NCBI GenBank assembly: GCA_964422615.1
Contig: CAYRBJ010000036.1
Coordinates: 1-15,963 of the forward strand
Reading direction: 5' to 3'
DNA: 15,963 bases
From: DATLWN01 sp964422615
GTDB lineage: Bacteria; Pseudomonadota; Zetaproteobacteria; Mariprofundales; Mariprofundaceae
A program made the position numbers and the translations under genes. Below the pieces are notes generated by a model. That model searched no databases. It saw only the letters and a list, made by a program, of their open reading frames with translations, and was not told the origin of the DNA. This document shows positions 5,334 to 13,795 of this stretch, one piece after another; the first letter of the stretch is position 1; every line of letters begins with the position of its first letter.

Positions 5334-7687
5334 CGACGCTGTTCATCAATGACAAAGAGGTTACGGTCCCGGCCGGCACCAGCATCCTTGAGGCATGCCG
5401 CGGCAATGACGTGAATGTGCCGTATTTCTGCTATCACCCGCAGTTATCGGTGGCGGCCAATTGCCGCATGTGCCTGGTCGAGATCGAGGGTTGGAAAAAA
5501 CCGGCGGCCTCCTGCTGCACGCCGGTGGCCGAGGGTATGCGTGTGCGCACGCATACCGAGGGCCTGGAAAAGGATCACCAGATGGTGATGGAGTATCTGC
5601 TGATCCATCACCCGCTCGACTGTCCGGTCTGCGACCAGGGTGGCAGCTGCAAACTGCAGGACTACTCCATGGCGTATGGCCTGGGGAATGGCCGCTATGT
5701 GGAGTCCAAGCGGGCTGTCGTCGACTACGAGTTGGGGCCGTTCATCAGCACCTGCATGACCCGTTGCATCCATTGCACCCGCTGCGTGCGCTTCGCCGAC
5801 GAGATCGCCGGCACCGGTGATATGGGTGTGTTGAATCGCGGCGATCACATGACCATCGCCGGCATCGTCGAGGATACGCTGAGCTCCGAGCTCTCCGGCA
5901 ACCTGGCCGACGTCTGTCCGGTCGGCGCCCTGCTGGACAAGCCTTCGAACGACGTCGCCCGTCCCTGGGAGGTGAATCGTCACAAGTCCACCTGCACCCA
6001 GTGCCCGAACGGCTGCGATATCAGCATCGAGTCGCGTGGCGACGAGGTCATCCGCATCCAGCCGCTGTCCGGGGGCGTAGAACCGTGGATCTGCGATCGC
6101 GGCCGCTATGTCTACGATGCCTTTCGTTCCGATCAGCGCATCCTGGCCCCTTCGATGCGCGTTGACGGCGCCATGACCACGGTGAATTGGGACGAGGCCG
6201 TCGCTCGGGCCGAAGGGCTGCTGAAGGGCAAGCGCATCGGTATCATCTGTTCGCCCGGATGGAGCGTAGAGGGCCTGACATCGATCCGGCTTCTGCACGA
6301 TGCAGCATTTCCCGATGCCAAGGTGGCCTGCGATCTCTACCGGCGCGATACACGTCCGTTCGCCTTCGAGGAAGGCTTCGCGATGACCGTGGACCAGATC
6401 GAATCGTCCGATCAGGTAGTGATCCTCGGCTCCGATCTGCGCCAACGTTTGCCGATCCTGATGCAGCGGCTGAGAAAACGTGTGCGCCAGGGGCAGCCGG
6501 TGACGCGCATCGGGGCCATGAACTACCGTACCAATACCGACAAGCTGGCGAATGATGCCCTGATCCGTCCGCGTGACTGGCCGGCGGTGATTGCCCGTGC
6601 CATGGAACAGGTGAAGGAGTTCAGCAAGACGGCAGCCGGCATGGATGTATGGATGGACTCGGTGGCTGAACGTCATGAAGCAGGCAAGATTTTGGCCGAT
6701 TCGCTGCTGGCCGATAGCTGCGCCCTACTGGTTGGCGAGGAGATCCGCTCGCATCCCGATGCGGCGGCCCTGATCCACGGTCTTGATCTGTTGATGCGCG
6801 CCTGCGGTCATGCCGAGGCGGGTCGCGACGGTCGCAACCTGATCCCGGAAGGCGTGAACGCCCAGGTGTTGGGCCCGATCTTCGGCGATGTGCGTACCGG
6901 GGCTGGCGAGCTGTTTGCGGCGGCGGCGGAGGGCGAGCTCGATGCCCTGCTGGTGGTCGGCAGCGATCCGGTCGGCGACGGTCTGTTCCCGGTCGAGGCC
7001 AAGGCGGCACTCGCCAAGGTGCCGCTGGTGCAGGTCGGTTCCATTGCCGGCGCCATCAGTGCGCATGCCGAGGTACTGCTGCCAGCTGCCGCTTATTCAG
7101 AGGTCGAAGGGCATTTCGTCAATATGGAAGGACGGGTGCGGGAGGCCCGCACGCCGCTGGCCTCGGTCGGCCAGGAACGGCCGCTGTGGAAGGTGATGAT
7201 GCGCCTGGTCCAGGCGGCTGGCGGCGAGGTGCCGGCGGTCAACCTGGAGGAGATGCAGGCGCATGTGAACCGCCTCATGCCGGAGCTGGAGAAGGCGGCG
7301 GATGCCGAGATCATCGATGCCTACCTGGCACCGGCTCGCCGCAATCCCAAGGCCAGCTGCTTGCCAGCCTACAAGCCCGGCTATGATCTCGACGTGGTCA
7401 GCCGTTTCTCGATGTACCGCGAGGGCATGTGGGCCCGCGCCTCTGCCCTGCTGACCGAGGCGGTTGATCTGCATCCGATCGGCGCTGTCGTGGCCAATCC
7501 CCGGACGCTGGCGGCGCTGAAACTCAAGGCGGGCCTGCTGACGGTGGTAACGGAGCGGGGGGAATTCCCGTGCGAGGTGCGGGAACGCGACGACGTTTCC
7601 CCGGGCGTGCTGTTCGTGGCCAAGGGCGGGGCATGCGGTGACCTGTGCAGCGAAGACTCGGTCTCGCTGAAGAAGGGGGACAGCTGA
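5330..7687 (+). CDS. nuoG: NADH:quinone oxidoreductase subunit G (75 kDa iron-sulfur subunit)
   Basis: NuoG conducts electrons from the NADH module toward NuoI. The 785-residue product begins with a [2Fe-2S] ferredoxin-like domain (N1b ligands Cys34, Cys45, Cys48, Cys62). The His-Cys cluster N5 follows (His94, Cys98, Cys101, Cys107 in HPLDCPVCDQGGSC), then N4 (Cys146, Cys149, Cys152, Cys196). From about residue 215 a molybdopterin-oxidoreductase-like domain starts with a fourth cysteine set, Cys222, Cys225, Cys229 and Cys255 (CTQCPNGC, WICDRGR), matching the off-pathway N7 site of E. coli and Thermus NuoG. No molybdopterin function is expected in this subunit. The domain runs to near the end and is more variable there, as is normal. 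The ATG at 5330 overlaps nuoF in ATGA. Confidence 0.97.
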   Translation: MTTLFINDKEVTVPAGTSILEACRGNDVNVPYFCYHPQLSVAANCRMCLVEIEGWKKPAASCCTPVAEGMRVRTHTEGLEKDHQMVMEYLLIHHPLDCPVCDQGGSCKLQDYSMAYGLGNGRYVESKRAVVDYELGPFISTCMTRCIHCTRCVRFADEIAGTGDMGVLNRGDHMTIAGIVEDTLSSELSGNLADVCPVGALLDKPSNDVARPWEVNRHKSTCTQCPNGCDISIESRGDEVIRIQPLSGGVEPWICDRGRYVYDAFRSDQRILAPSMRVDGAMTTVNWDEAVARAEGLLKGKRIGIICSPGWSVEGLTSIRLLHDAAFPDAKVACDLYRRDTRPFAFEEGFAMTVDQIESSDQVVILGSDLRQRLPILMQRLRKRVRQGQPVTRIGAMNYRTNTDKLANDALIRPRDWPAVIARAMEQVKEFSKTAAGMDVWMDSVAERHEAGKILADSLLADSCALLVGEEIRSHPDAAALIHGLDLLMRACGHAEAGRDGRNLIPEGVNAQVLGPIFGDVRTGAGELFAAAAEGELDALLVVGSDPVGDGLFPVEAKAALAKVPLVQVGSIAGAISAHAEVLLPAAAYSEVEGHFVNMEGRVREARTPLASVGQERPLWKVMMRLVQAAGGEVPAVNLEEMQAHVNRLMPELEKAADAEIIDAYLAPARRNPKASCLPAYKPGYDLDVVSRFSMYREGMWARASALLTEAVDLHPIGAVVANPRTLAALKLKAGLLTVVTERGEFPCEVRERDDVSPGVLFVAKGGACGDLCSEDSVSLKKGDS

Positions 7688-8745
7688 TGAGCGGAGTGGA
7701 TATGGCGATCCAGGCCGGTATCTGGGCGCTGGAGATCCTTGCCATCGCGGTGCCCGTAGCGCTGGGCGTGGCCTATACCACCTACTTCGAGCGGCGCGTG
7801 ATCGGGTGGGCCCAGGCGCGCAAGGGCTGCAACCGCGTCGGCTGGGCGGGGCTGTTGCAGCCGATCGCCGACGGCCTCAAGCTGTTCATGAAGGAAACCA
7901 TCATCCCGACGCGGGCGAACAAGTTCCTGTTCGTGGCGGCGCCCGTGATCTCGCTGGTGCCGGCCCTGATCGCCTTCGCGGTGATCCCGTTCGGCCAGAC
8001 CTCGCTGTTCGGCTACTGGGCCAGCCCGCATGTGATGGCCATCTCCAACCTGAACATCGGCGTGCTGTATGTCATGGCGATCTCAAGTCTCGGCATCTAC
8101 GGCATCCTGATGGCCGGCTGGTCGTCGAACTCGAAATACGCCTTTTTGGGAGCCCTGCGTTCGAGCGGCCAGATGATCTCCTATGAGATCTCGATGGGCT
8201 TCGCGCTGGTTACGGTGCTGATGCTGGCCGGCAGCCTGAACCTAGCCGACATCGTACACGCCCAGGCCGGCGGGTTCTGGCACTGGTATGCGATCCCGCT
8301 GTTTCCGATGCTGCTGGTCTTCTTCATCTCCGGTTGCGCCGAGACGAACCGCGTGCCGTTCGACCTGCCGGAGGGCGAGGCGGAGATCGTGGCCGGCTAT
8401 TTCGTCGAGTACTCCGGCATGTGGTTCGCCGTGTTTTCACTGGCCGAATATGCCTCCATGATCCTGATCAGCCTGATGACCAGCATCCTGTTCTTCGGCG
8501 GCTGGAACGCCCCGATTCCGATATTAAACATCGTGCCGGGCACCGTCTGGCTGCTGCTGAAGGCCAGCTTCCTGATGTTCATGTTCATCTGGTTCCGCGC
8601 CTCGTTCCCGCGCTATCGCTACGATCAGCTGATGCGCCTGGGCTGGAAGGTGTTCCTGCCTTGGACGATGGGCTGGATCGCGGTGATTGGCATTGCCATG
8701 TATGTCCCGGGCTTGTCCGAGATCATCGGCTTCTGGCGGCCTTAG
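7687..8745 (+). CDS. nuoH: NADH:quinone oxidoreductase subunit H (quinone channel subunit)
   Basis: NuoH (ND1) is the membrane subunit that forms the entrance to the quinone chamber and links the redox arm to the proton pumps. The 352-residue product has about eight membrane helices. Hallmarks are GLLQPIADGLKLFMKE after the first helix, GWSSNSKYAFLGALRSSGQ, ISYEI, AETNRVPFDLPEGEAE (the acidic quinone loop), and WFRASFPRYRYDQLM near the C-terminus. The usual GPNRVG motif of the first loop is GCNRVGW here, with Cys48 and Trp53. The ATG at 7687 shares one base with the nuoG stop and has GAAGGGGGA at 7672-7680 six bases upstream. Length is normal. Apart from the motif change, nothing is missing. 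Confidence 0.97.
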   Translation: MSGVDMAIQAGIWALEILAIAVPVALGVAYTTYFERRVIGWAQARKGCNRVGWAGLLQPIADGLKLFMKETIIPTRANKFLFVAAPVISLVPALIAFAVIPFGQTSLFGYWASPHVMAISNLNIGVLYVMAISSLGIYGILMAGWSSNSKYAFLGALRSSGQMISYEISMGFALVTVLMLAGSLNLADIVHAQAGGFWHWYAIPLFPMLLVFFISGCAETNRVPFDLPEGEAEIVAGYFVEYSGMWFAVFSLAEYASMILISLMTSILFFGGWNAPIPILNIVPGTVWLLLKASFLMFMFIWFRASFPRYRYDQLMRLGWKVFLPWTMGWIAVIGIAMYVPGLSEIIGFWRP

Positions 8746-8754
8746 GAGAGCATG

Positions 8755-9243
8755 ATGAACGTGATCAAGCGTGCCGTCCGGACCTGGCTGCTGACCGAGC
8801 TGTGGCGTGGCCTGATGCTGACGGGCAGGTACATGTTCAAGAAGAAGATCACGGTGGAATATCCGGAGGAGCGTACGCCGCTTTCGCCCCGGTTCCGCGG
8901 CGAGCATGCGCTGCGCCGCTACGAGAGCGGCGAGGAGCGTTGCATTGCCTGCAAGCTGTGCGAGGTGGTATGTCCGGCGCTGGCAATTACTATCGAGTCC
9001 GAGGAGCGTGAGGATGGCACCCGGCGCACCACCCGGTACGATATCGACATGACCAAGTGCATCTACTGCGGCCTGTGCCAGGAGGCCTGTCCGGTCGATG
9101 CCATCGTCGAGACCCAGGCATTCGAGTTTGCCACCGAGACGCATGCGGAGCTGTACTACACCAAGGACAAGCTTCTGGATAACGGCGATCGCTATGAGAG
9201 CTTGATCGCGGCAAACTTGGCAGCCGATGCGCGCTATAGCTGA
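8755..9243 (+). CDS. nuoI: NADH:quinone oxidoreductase subunit I (two [4Fe-4S] clusters)
   Basis: NuoI is a ferredoxin-type subunit of the Q module that carries clusters N6a and N6b and relays electrons to N2 in NuoB. Counting from the start chosen here (162 residues), the first cluster motif is Cys63, Cys66, Cys69 and Cys73 (CIACKLCEVVCP) and the second is Cys102, Cys105, Cys108 and Cys112 (CIYCGLCQEACP). The basic N-terminal helix and the ITVEYPEERTPLSPRFRG segment are typical. Two tandem ATG codons stand at 8752 and 8755. The ribosome site AGGAG at 8744-8748 is three bases from the first and six from the second, so 8755 is preferred. The difference is a single Met. The ribosome site overlaps the nuoH stop. 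Confidence 0.97.
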   Translation: MNVIKRAVRTWLLTELWRGLMLTGRYMFKKKITVEYPEERTPLSPRFRGEHALRRYESGEERCIACKLCEVVCPALAITIESEEREDGTRRTTRYDIDMTKCIYCGLCQEACPVDAIVETQAFEFATETHAELYYTKDKLLDNGDRYESLIAANLAADARYS

Positions 9244-9259
9244 CGGCTGATCTGATCGA

Positions 9260-9268
9260 GGGGGGGGG
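9260..9268 (+). repeat. Run of nine G in the nuoJ ribosome-binding region
   Basis: Nine consecutive G residues directly precede the nuoJ ATG at 9269, after GA. The run includes the Shine-Dalgarno sequence and the whole spacer. It lies in the 25-base gap between nuoI and nuoJ, one of the two widest gaps inside the operon. A length change would alter ribosome spacing but no reading frame. Confidence 0.9.
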
Positions 9269-9847
9269 ATGCTGGAGACCGGCTTTTTCTATCTGTTTGC
9301 GACCATGGCTGTGATCGGCGGCCTGGGCGTTGTGCTGGCGCGCAACACCATGCATTCGGTGATGTTCCTGATCTTCTGCTTCTTCAATGCCGCCGGACTG
9401 TTTTTTATGCTCGATGCCGAGTTCATCGGCATCATCCTGATCCTGGTCTACGTCGGCGCCGTGATGGTGTTGTTCATGTTCGTGGTGATGATGCTGGAGG
9501 TCAATGCCGTCAAGCTTAGGGAAGGCTTATTGCTGTATCTTCCGGTCGGGGGCGTCATTGCCCTGGTGCTGTTTGTCGAGTTGATCGCTGCCGCCACCAG
9601 CGGCGTGTTTTCGGTGAAACCGGTTGCCGGGAACATGATGCAGCATGTCAACAACACGGTGGAGATTGGCAAGGTCCTGTACACCCGCTACCTGCTGGGC
9701 TTCGAGGTGGCGGCCATTATCCTGCTGGTGGCGCTGATCGGGGCGGTGGTGCTAACCATTCGCAGCCGCAAGGATGCCAAGTACCAGAACATTTCGGCGC
9801 AGGTCCAGGTGCGCAGGGAGGACCGGATGCGCAAGGTGAGGCTGTGA
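9269..9847 (+). CDS. nuoJ: NADH:quinone oxidoreductase subunit J
   Basis: NuoJ (ND6) is a membrane-arm subunit beside NuoA, H and K that takes part in coupling quinone reduction to proton pumping. The 192-residue product has five predicted helices at about residues 6-24, 29-48, 52-76, 87-108 and 141-165. The third helix (IILILVYVGAVMVLFMFVVM) is the most conserved and contains Tyr61 where family structures show a pi-bulge. The C-terminal 25 residues are polar and basic. The ATG at 9269 is directly preceded by nine G residues that act as ribosome site. The stop TGA shares one base with the nuoK ATG. Length and motifs are normal. Confidence 0.96.
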   Translation: MLETGFFYLFATMAVIGGLGVVLARNTMHSVMFLIFCFFNAAGLFFMLDAEFIGIILILVYVGAVMVLFMFVVMMLEVNAVKLREGLLLYLPVGGVIALVLFVELIAAATSGVFSVKPVAGNMMQHVNNTVEIGKVLYTRYLLGFEVAAIILLVALIGAVVLTIRSRKDAKYQNISAQVQVRREDRMRKVRL

Positions 9848-10152
9848 TGGTCGGGTTGTCGTCCTATCTGGCGGTCGGCGCCTGTCTGTTCACGCTGGGC
9901 ATCATCGGCCTATTTCTGAACCGCAAGAACGTCATCGTACTGTTGATGTGCATCGAGCTGATGCTGTTGGCGGTCAATATCAACCTGGTCGCCTTCTCGC
10001 ATTTCCTCAACGATCTCGCCGGACAGATCTTCGTGTTCTTCGTGCTGACGGTGGCGGCCAGCGAGGTGGCCGTCGGCCTGGCGATCCTGGTGTCATTCTA
10101 CCGTCTGCGCCGGTCGATCGATGTCGAAGACATCAATACCTTGCAGGGCTGA
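9847..10152 (+). CDS. nuoK: NADH:quinone oxidoreductase subunit K
   Basis: NuoK (ND4L) is a three-helix membrane subunit that contributes carboxylates to the central proton-transfer axis. The product has 101 residues, the usual size. Helices lie at about residues 6-24, 29-50 and 60-85. Glu37 (LMCIELMLLAVN) and Glu73 (TVAASEVAVGLA) correspond to the two essential glutamates of E. coli NuoK (36 and 72). The ATG at 9847 overlaps the nuoJ stop by one base and has AGGTGAGG just upstream. A GTG at 9844 is in frame but would add only one residue and is less well spaced. Identification is secure. Confidence 0.97.
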   Translation: MVGLSSYLAVGACLFTLGIIGLFLNRKNVIVLLMCIELMLLAVNINLVAFSHFLNDLAGQIFVFFVLTVAASEVAVGLAILVSFYRLRRSIDVEDINTLQG

Positions 10153-10164
10153 GGGGAGGCTGGG

Positions 10165-12192
10165 GTGCAGGATACCGTTCATATGACACTCGGTGCCGGC
10201 GAACTGCTGGCCATCCCGGCTTTGCCACTGGTCGCTGCCCTGACGGTCGGTCTGTTCGGCTGGGCCCTGAAGGAGAAGCTGTCGCACTGGATCTGCTCGC
10301 TGGGCGTGATCGGGGCGGCCGTGCTGTCCCTGCATGTATTTGTGCAGGTGCTGGATGGCGCTTCGTTCTCCGGCAATTTCTGGACCTGGATCATTTCCGG
10401 TGGCCTGCACGTGCCCGTCGGCATGATGATCGACCGGCTGACCGCCATCATGATGCTCACCGTCACCATCGTGTCGGCCTGCGTGCATGTCTACACGATC
10501 GGCTACATGCATGGCGATCCGGGCTATTCGCGCTTCTTCTCGTACATCTCCGGCTTCACGTTCGCGATGCTGGTGCTGGTGATGGGCAACAATTTCTTCA
10601 CGCTGTTCTTTGGCTGGGAGGCGGTGGGTCTGTTCTCCTATCTGCTGATCGGCTTCTGGTTCAAACGGGAGAGCGCCATCGTCGCCTCGATGAAGGCCTT
10701 TATCGTCAACCGTGTCGGCGATTTCGGCTTTGCCATCGGCATCCTGGCCGTCTGGCATTATTTCGGCAGTGTCGAGTACGTGCAGGTATTCGGGGCCGTG
10801 AAGGCGTTCGTCGCCTCAGGGCACACGCTGGACGTGCCATGGCTCGGCCTGCACGTATCGGCGATCACCTTTATCTGCGTGGCGCTGTTCATCGGAGCCA
10901 TGGGCAAGAGCGCCCAGGTGCCGCTGCATGTGTGGCTGCCCGATTCGATGGAGGGTCCGACGCCGATCTCGGCGCTGATCCATGCCGCGACGATGGTGAC
11001 GGCCGGCGTGTTCATGGTGGCCCGACTGTCGCCGATGTTCGAGTACTCGAATACGGCGCTTGAGCTGGTGACGGTGGTCGGCGGCATCACGGCCTGGATG
11101 TGCGCCACCATCGGCATGGTTCAGAACGACATCAAGCGCGTCATCGCCTACTCCACCTGCTCGCAGCTCGGCTACATGTTCGTGGCCTGCGGCATATCGG
11201 CCTATTCGGCCGGCATATTCCACCTGGTGACGCACGCCTATTTCAAGGCGCTGCTGTTCCTGGGGGCTGGCTCCGTGATCCACGGCATGATGGCCGAGCA
11301 GGACATCCGCAAGATGGGGCAGTTGCGCAAGTTCATGCCGATCACCTACTGGACGATGCTGATCGGATCTTTGGCCCTGTCGGGCGTCTACCCGTTCGCC
11401 GGCTTCTGGTCCAAGGACGTGATCATCGAGGCGGCGGCCGTGCGCGGCATGGGTTGGGCCAGCGATTTCGCCTACCTCTCGGTGCTGACCGCCGTGTTCA
11501 TGACCGGCTTCTACACCTTCCGCATGTTTCTGCTGACCTTCCACAACTCGGATCGGGTGCCGCCCGAGACCAAATCGCATGTGCACGAATCGCCATGGGT
11601 GATCACGGTGCCGCTGATGGTACTGTCCGTGGGCGCGGTGCTGGCCGGTTGGTTCGGTAGCGATATCCTCCATATCATCGACCTCGGTCCCGGCGGTTAT
11701 TTCGGCCACAGCATCTTCGTGCTGCATTCGCATGACCCACTGAGCAAGCTCGAGGCCATGGAGCATATGGAGAACTTGCATGGAGGTGCCGGCCACGAGT
11801 TCGTGATGAGCTGGATCGAGTTCGGACCGACGGTGCTGGCGCTGCTGGGCATCGCCACGGCCTATGCCATGTATTTCAAGGAGCGCGCCTTTCCGCGAAA
11901 GCTCGCCGAGGCCTTCCCGCCAGTGTACGCCTTCATGCTCAACAAGTGGTACTGGGACGAATTGTACCAGTGGCTGTTCGTGCGTTCGGCGCGCCGGCTG
12001 GGCACCCTGTTGTGGCGCAAGGCCGACCTGGGTCTGATCGACGGAGCCGTCATCCACGGCGGAATCGTCAACAGCATCCGGGGTACCGCCGCCAAGCTGC
12101 GCGAGATTCAGACAGGTATGATCTACCACTATGCCTTTGCCATGGTACTGGGGCTGTTCGCCGTGCTGACCTACCTGATTCTGAAGGCTTGA
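10165..12192 (+). CDS. nuoL: NADH:quinone oxidoreductase subunit L (antiporter-like)
   Basis: NuoL (ND5) is the distal antiporter-like proton-pumping subunit, with a long lateral helix that lies along NuoM and NuoN. The 675-residue product contains FFGWEAVGLFSYLLIGFWF with the key Glu152, GKSAQVPLHVWLPDSMEGP with the central Lys248, SALIHAATMVTAGVFM, and KRVIAYSTCSQLGYM. The C-terminal part (about 560-675) contains the amphipathic section expected for the lateral helix and ends in one more membrane helix. The start is GTG at 10165 with GAGGGGAGG at 10151-10159 five bases upstream. The ATG at 10183 is an alternative but lacks such a site. The ribosome site overlaps the end of nuoK. Size is normal for the family. 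Confidence 0.96.
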   Translation: MQDTVHMTLGAGELLAIPALPLVAALTVGLFGWALKEKLSHWICSLGVIGAAVLSLHVFVQVLDGASFSGNFWTWIISGGLHVPVGMMIDRLTAIMMLTVTIVSACVHVYTIGYMHGDPGYSRFFSYISGFTFAMLVLVMGNNFFTLFFGWEAVGLFSYLLIGFWFKRESAIVASMKAFIVNRVGDFGFAIGILAVWHYFGSVEYVQVFGAVKAFVASGHTLDVPWLGLHVSAITFICVALFIGAMGKSAQVPLHVWLPDSMEGPTPISALIHAATMVTAGVFMVARLSPMFEYSNTALELVTVVGGITAWMCATIGMVQNDIKRVIAYSTCSQLGYMFVACGISAYSAGIFHLVTHAYFKALLFLGAGSVIHGMMAEQDIRKMGQLRKFMPITYWTMLIGSLALSGVYPFAGFWSKDVIIEAAAVRGMGWASDFAYLSVLTAVFMTGFYTFRMFLLTFHNSDRVPPETKSHVHESPWVITVPLMVLSVGAVLAGWFGSDILHIIDLGPGGYFGHSIFVLHSHDPLSKLEAMEHMENLHGGAGHEFVMSWIEFGPTVLALLGIATAYAMYFKERAFPRKLAEAFPPVYAFMLNKWYWDELYQWLFVRSARRLGTLLWRKADLGLIDGAVIHGGIVNSIRGTAAKLREIQTGMIYHYAFAMVLGLFAVLTYLILKA

Positions 12193-12202
12193 GGGAGATC
12201 TG

Positions 12203-13792
12203 ATGGAGCACCTGAACAATACCCTCGGATTCCCCATCCTGTCGCTGTGCATCTTCCTGCCGCTGGCGGGCGCATTGGCGATCTGGCTGTTCGTGCGTGG
12301 TGATCAGGCCGTGCGCTGGAGCGCGCTGGCGGTATCCGTCGTCACCTTCCTGATGACCCTGCCGCTGGCATTTTCCTTCGACCCCTCGACGCCTCACATG
12401 CAGTTCGAGGAACTGCACCCGTGGATTACGAACTTCCATATCAACTATCATCTGGGCATCGACGGCATCTCGATGCCCTTCATCCTGCTGACCAGCCTGC
12501 TGACCGTCATCTGCATCGTGTCGGCCTGGCGCTGCATCCAGACGCGCGTCAAGGAATACATGCTGGCCTTCCTGGTACTGGAGACGACGCTGATCGGCGT
12601 ATTCTCGGCCCTGGATGCGGTGCTGTTCTACTTCTTCTGGGAGGCGATGCTGCTGCCGATGTATCTGATCATCGGTATCTGGGGCGGCAAGAACCGCGTG
12701 TATGCGACAATCAAGTTCTTCCTGTACACGCTGGGCGGCTCGGTGCTGATGCTGATCGCATTGCTGGCCATGTACTTCAAGGCCGGGCATACGTTCGATA
12801 TCCAGAAGCTGATGGCCTATCCCTTCGATTTCCATTGGCAGATCTGGCTGTGGCTAGGCTTCCTGGTCGCCTTTGCCGTCAAGGTGCCGATGTGGCCGGT
12901 GCATACCTGGCTGCCGGATGCACATACCGAGGCACCGACGGCCGGTTCGGTCATCCTGGCCGGCATCCTGCTGAAGATGGGCGCCTACGGCTTTTTGCGC
13001 TTTTCGCTGCCGATCTGCCCGGATGCCTCACAGTACTTCGTGCCGCTCATGGTGGTGCTGTCGCTGATCGCCATCGTCTACATCTCACTGGTGGCGATGA
13101 TGCAGGAGGACATGAAGCGCCTGATCGCCTACTCGTCAATCGCACATATGGGCTTCGTCACTCTCGGCACCTTCATGTTCACCCAGCAGGCCGTGGAGGG
13201 TGCGATCTTTACCATGATCAGTCACGGCTTCGTCGCCGCCGCGCTGTTTTTGTGCGTCGGCGTCATGTACGACCGTCTGCACACGCGCCTGATCGCCGAC
13301 TATGGTGGCGTGGTCAATGTGATGCCCCTGTTCGCGGCGGTGATGATGGTGTTCGCCATGGCCAACGTGGCCCTGCCCGGCGCCTCGGCTTTCATCGGCG
13401 AGATCATGGTATTGCTCGGCACCTTCTCTCCCTCCGCCGCCACCCAGGCGCATCTGGCGGTGTCGACCAAGTGGGTGGCCATCGGCGCCGCCACCAGCGT
13501 GGTGCTGTCGGCCTGCTACACCCTGTGGATGTACAAGCGCGTCGTGTTCGGCGACTTGGTCAAGGATACGGTCAAGGGCATGTCCGACATGAGTGCGCGT
13601 GAATTCGCCTACTTCGTGCCGCTGATTCTGCTCGTGGCATGGATGGGTCTGTATCCGAAGCCGGTGCTGAATGTCATGCATGCCTCGGTCCATCATCTGG
13701 TGGCCCAGGCCACGGCCAGCAAGTTGCCCGCGGCGGCGAAGCTGGCACAGGCCGGGCATATCCATATCCATGAAATCGCGGCCCTGAGGTAG
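12203..13792 (+). CDS. nuoM: NADH:quinone oxidoreductase subunit M (antiporter-like)
   Basis: NuoM (ND4) is the middle antiporter-like proton pump. The 529-residue product has about 14 membrane helices. Key residues are Glu147 (FYFFWEAMLLPMYL), Lys227 (AFAVKVPMWPVHTWLPDAHT) and Lys258 (ILLKMGAYG). The EDMKRLIAYSSIAHMGFV segment is present, and the late helix has ALPGASAFIGEIMVL with the conserved Glu. The C-terminus runs on after the last helix into an Ala-rich stretch ending in HIHIHEIAALR, which makes the protein slightly longer than the roughly 490-510 residues usual for NuoM. The ATG at 12203 follows GGGAG at 12193-12197 and stands ten bases after the nuoL stop. Its last bases (GAGGT) form the ribosome site of nuoN. 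Confidence 0.97.
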   Translation: MEHLNNTLGFPILSLCIFLPLAGALAIWLFVRGDQAVRWSALAVSVVTFLMTLPLAFSFDPSTPHMQFEELHPWITNFHINYHLGIDGISMPFILLTSLLTVICIVSAWRCIQTRVKEYMLAFLVLETTLIGVFSALDAVLFYFFWEAMLLPMYLIIGIWGGKNRVYATIKFFLYTLGGSVLMLIALLAMYFKAGHTFDIQKLMAYPFDFHWQIWLWLGFLVAFAVKVPMWPVHTWLPDAHTEAPTAGSVILAGILLKMGAYGFLRFSLPICPDASQYFVPLMVVLSLIAIVYISLVAMMQEDMKRLIAYSSIAHMGFVTLGTFMFTQQAVEGAIFTMISHGFVAAALFLCVGVMYDRLHTRLIADYGGVVNVMPLFAAVMMVFAMANVALPGASAFIGEIMVLLGTFSPSAATQAHLAVSTKWVAIGAATSVVLSACYTLWMYKRVVFGDLVKDTVKGMSDMSAREFAYFVPLILLVAWMGLYPKPVLNVMHASVHHLVAQATASKLPAAAKLAQAGHIHIHEIAALR

Positions 13793-13795
13793 ATG

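Noticed and set aside
10816..12252. A 478-codon antisense frame over nuoL, and similar long antisense frames over nuoG (5444-6676) and nuoF (4062-5093)
   Set aside because: Each is codon-aligned with the sense gene and has the same His/Gln/Arg-rich shadow composition. No membrane, catalytic or other family motif is visible.
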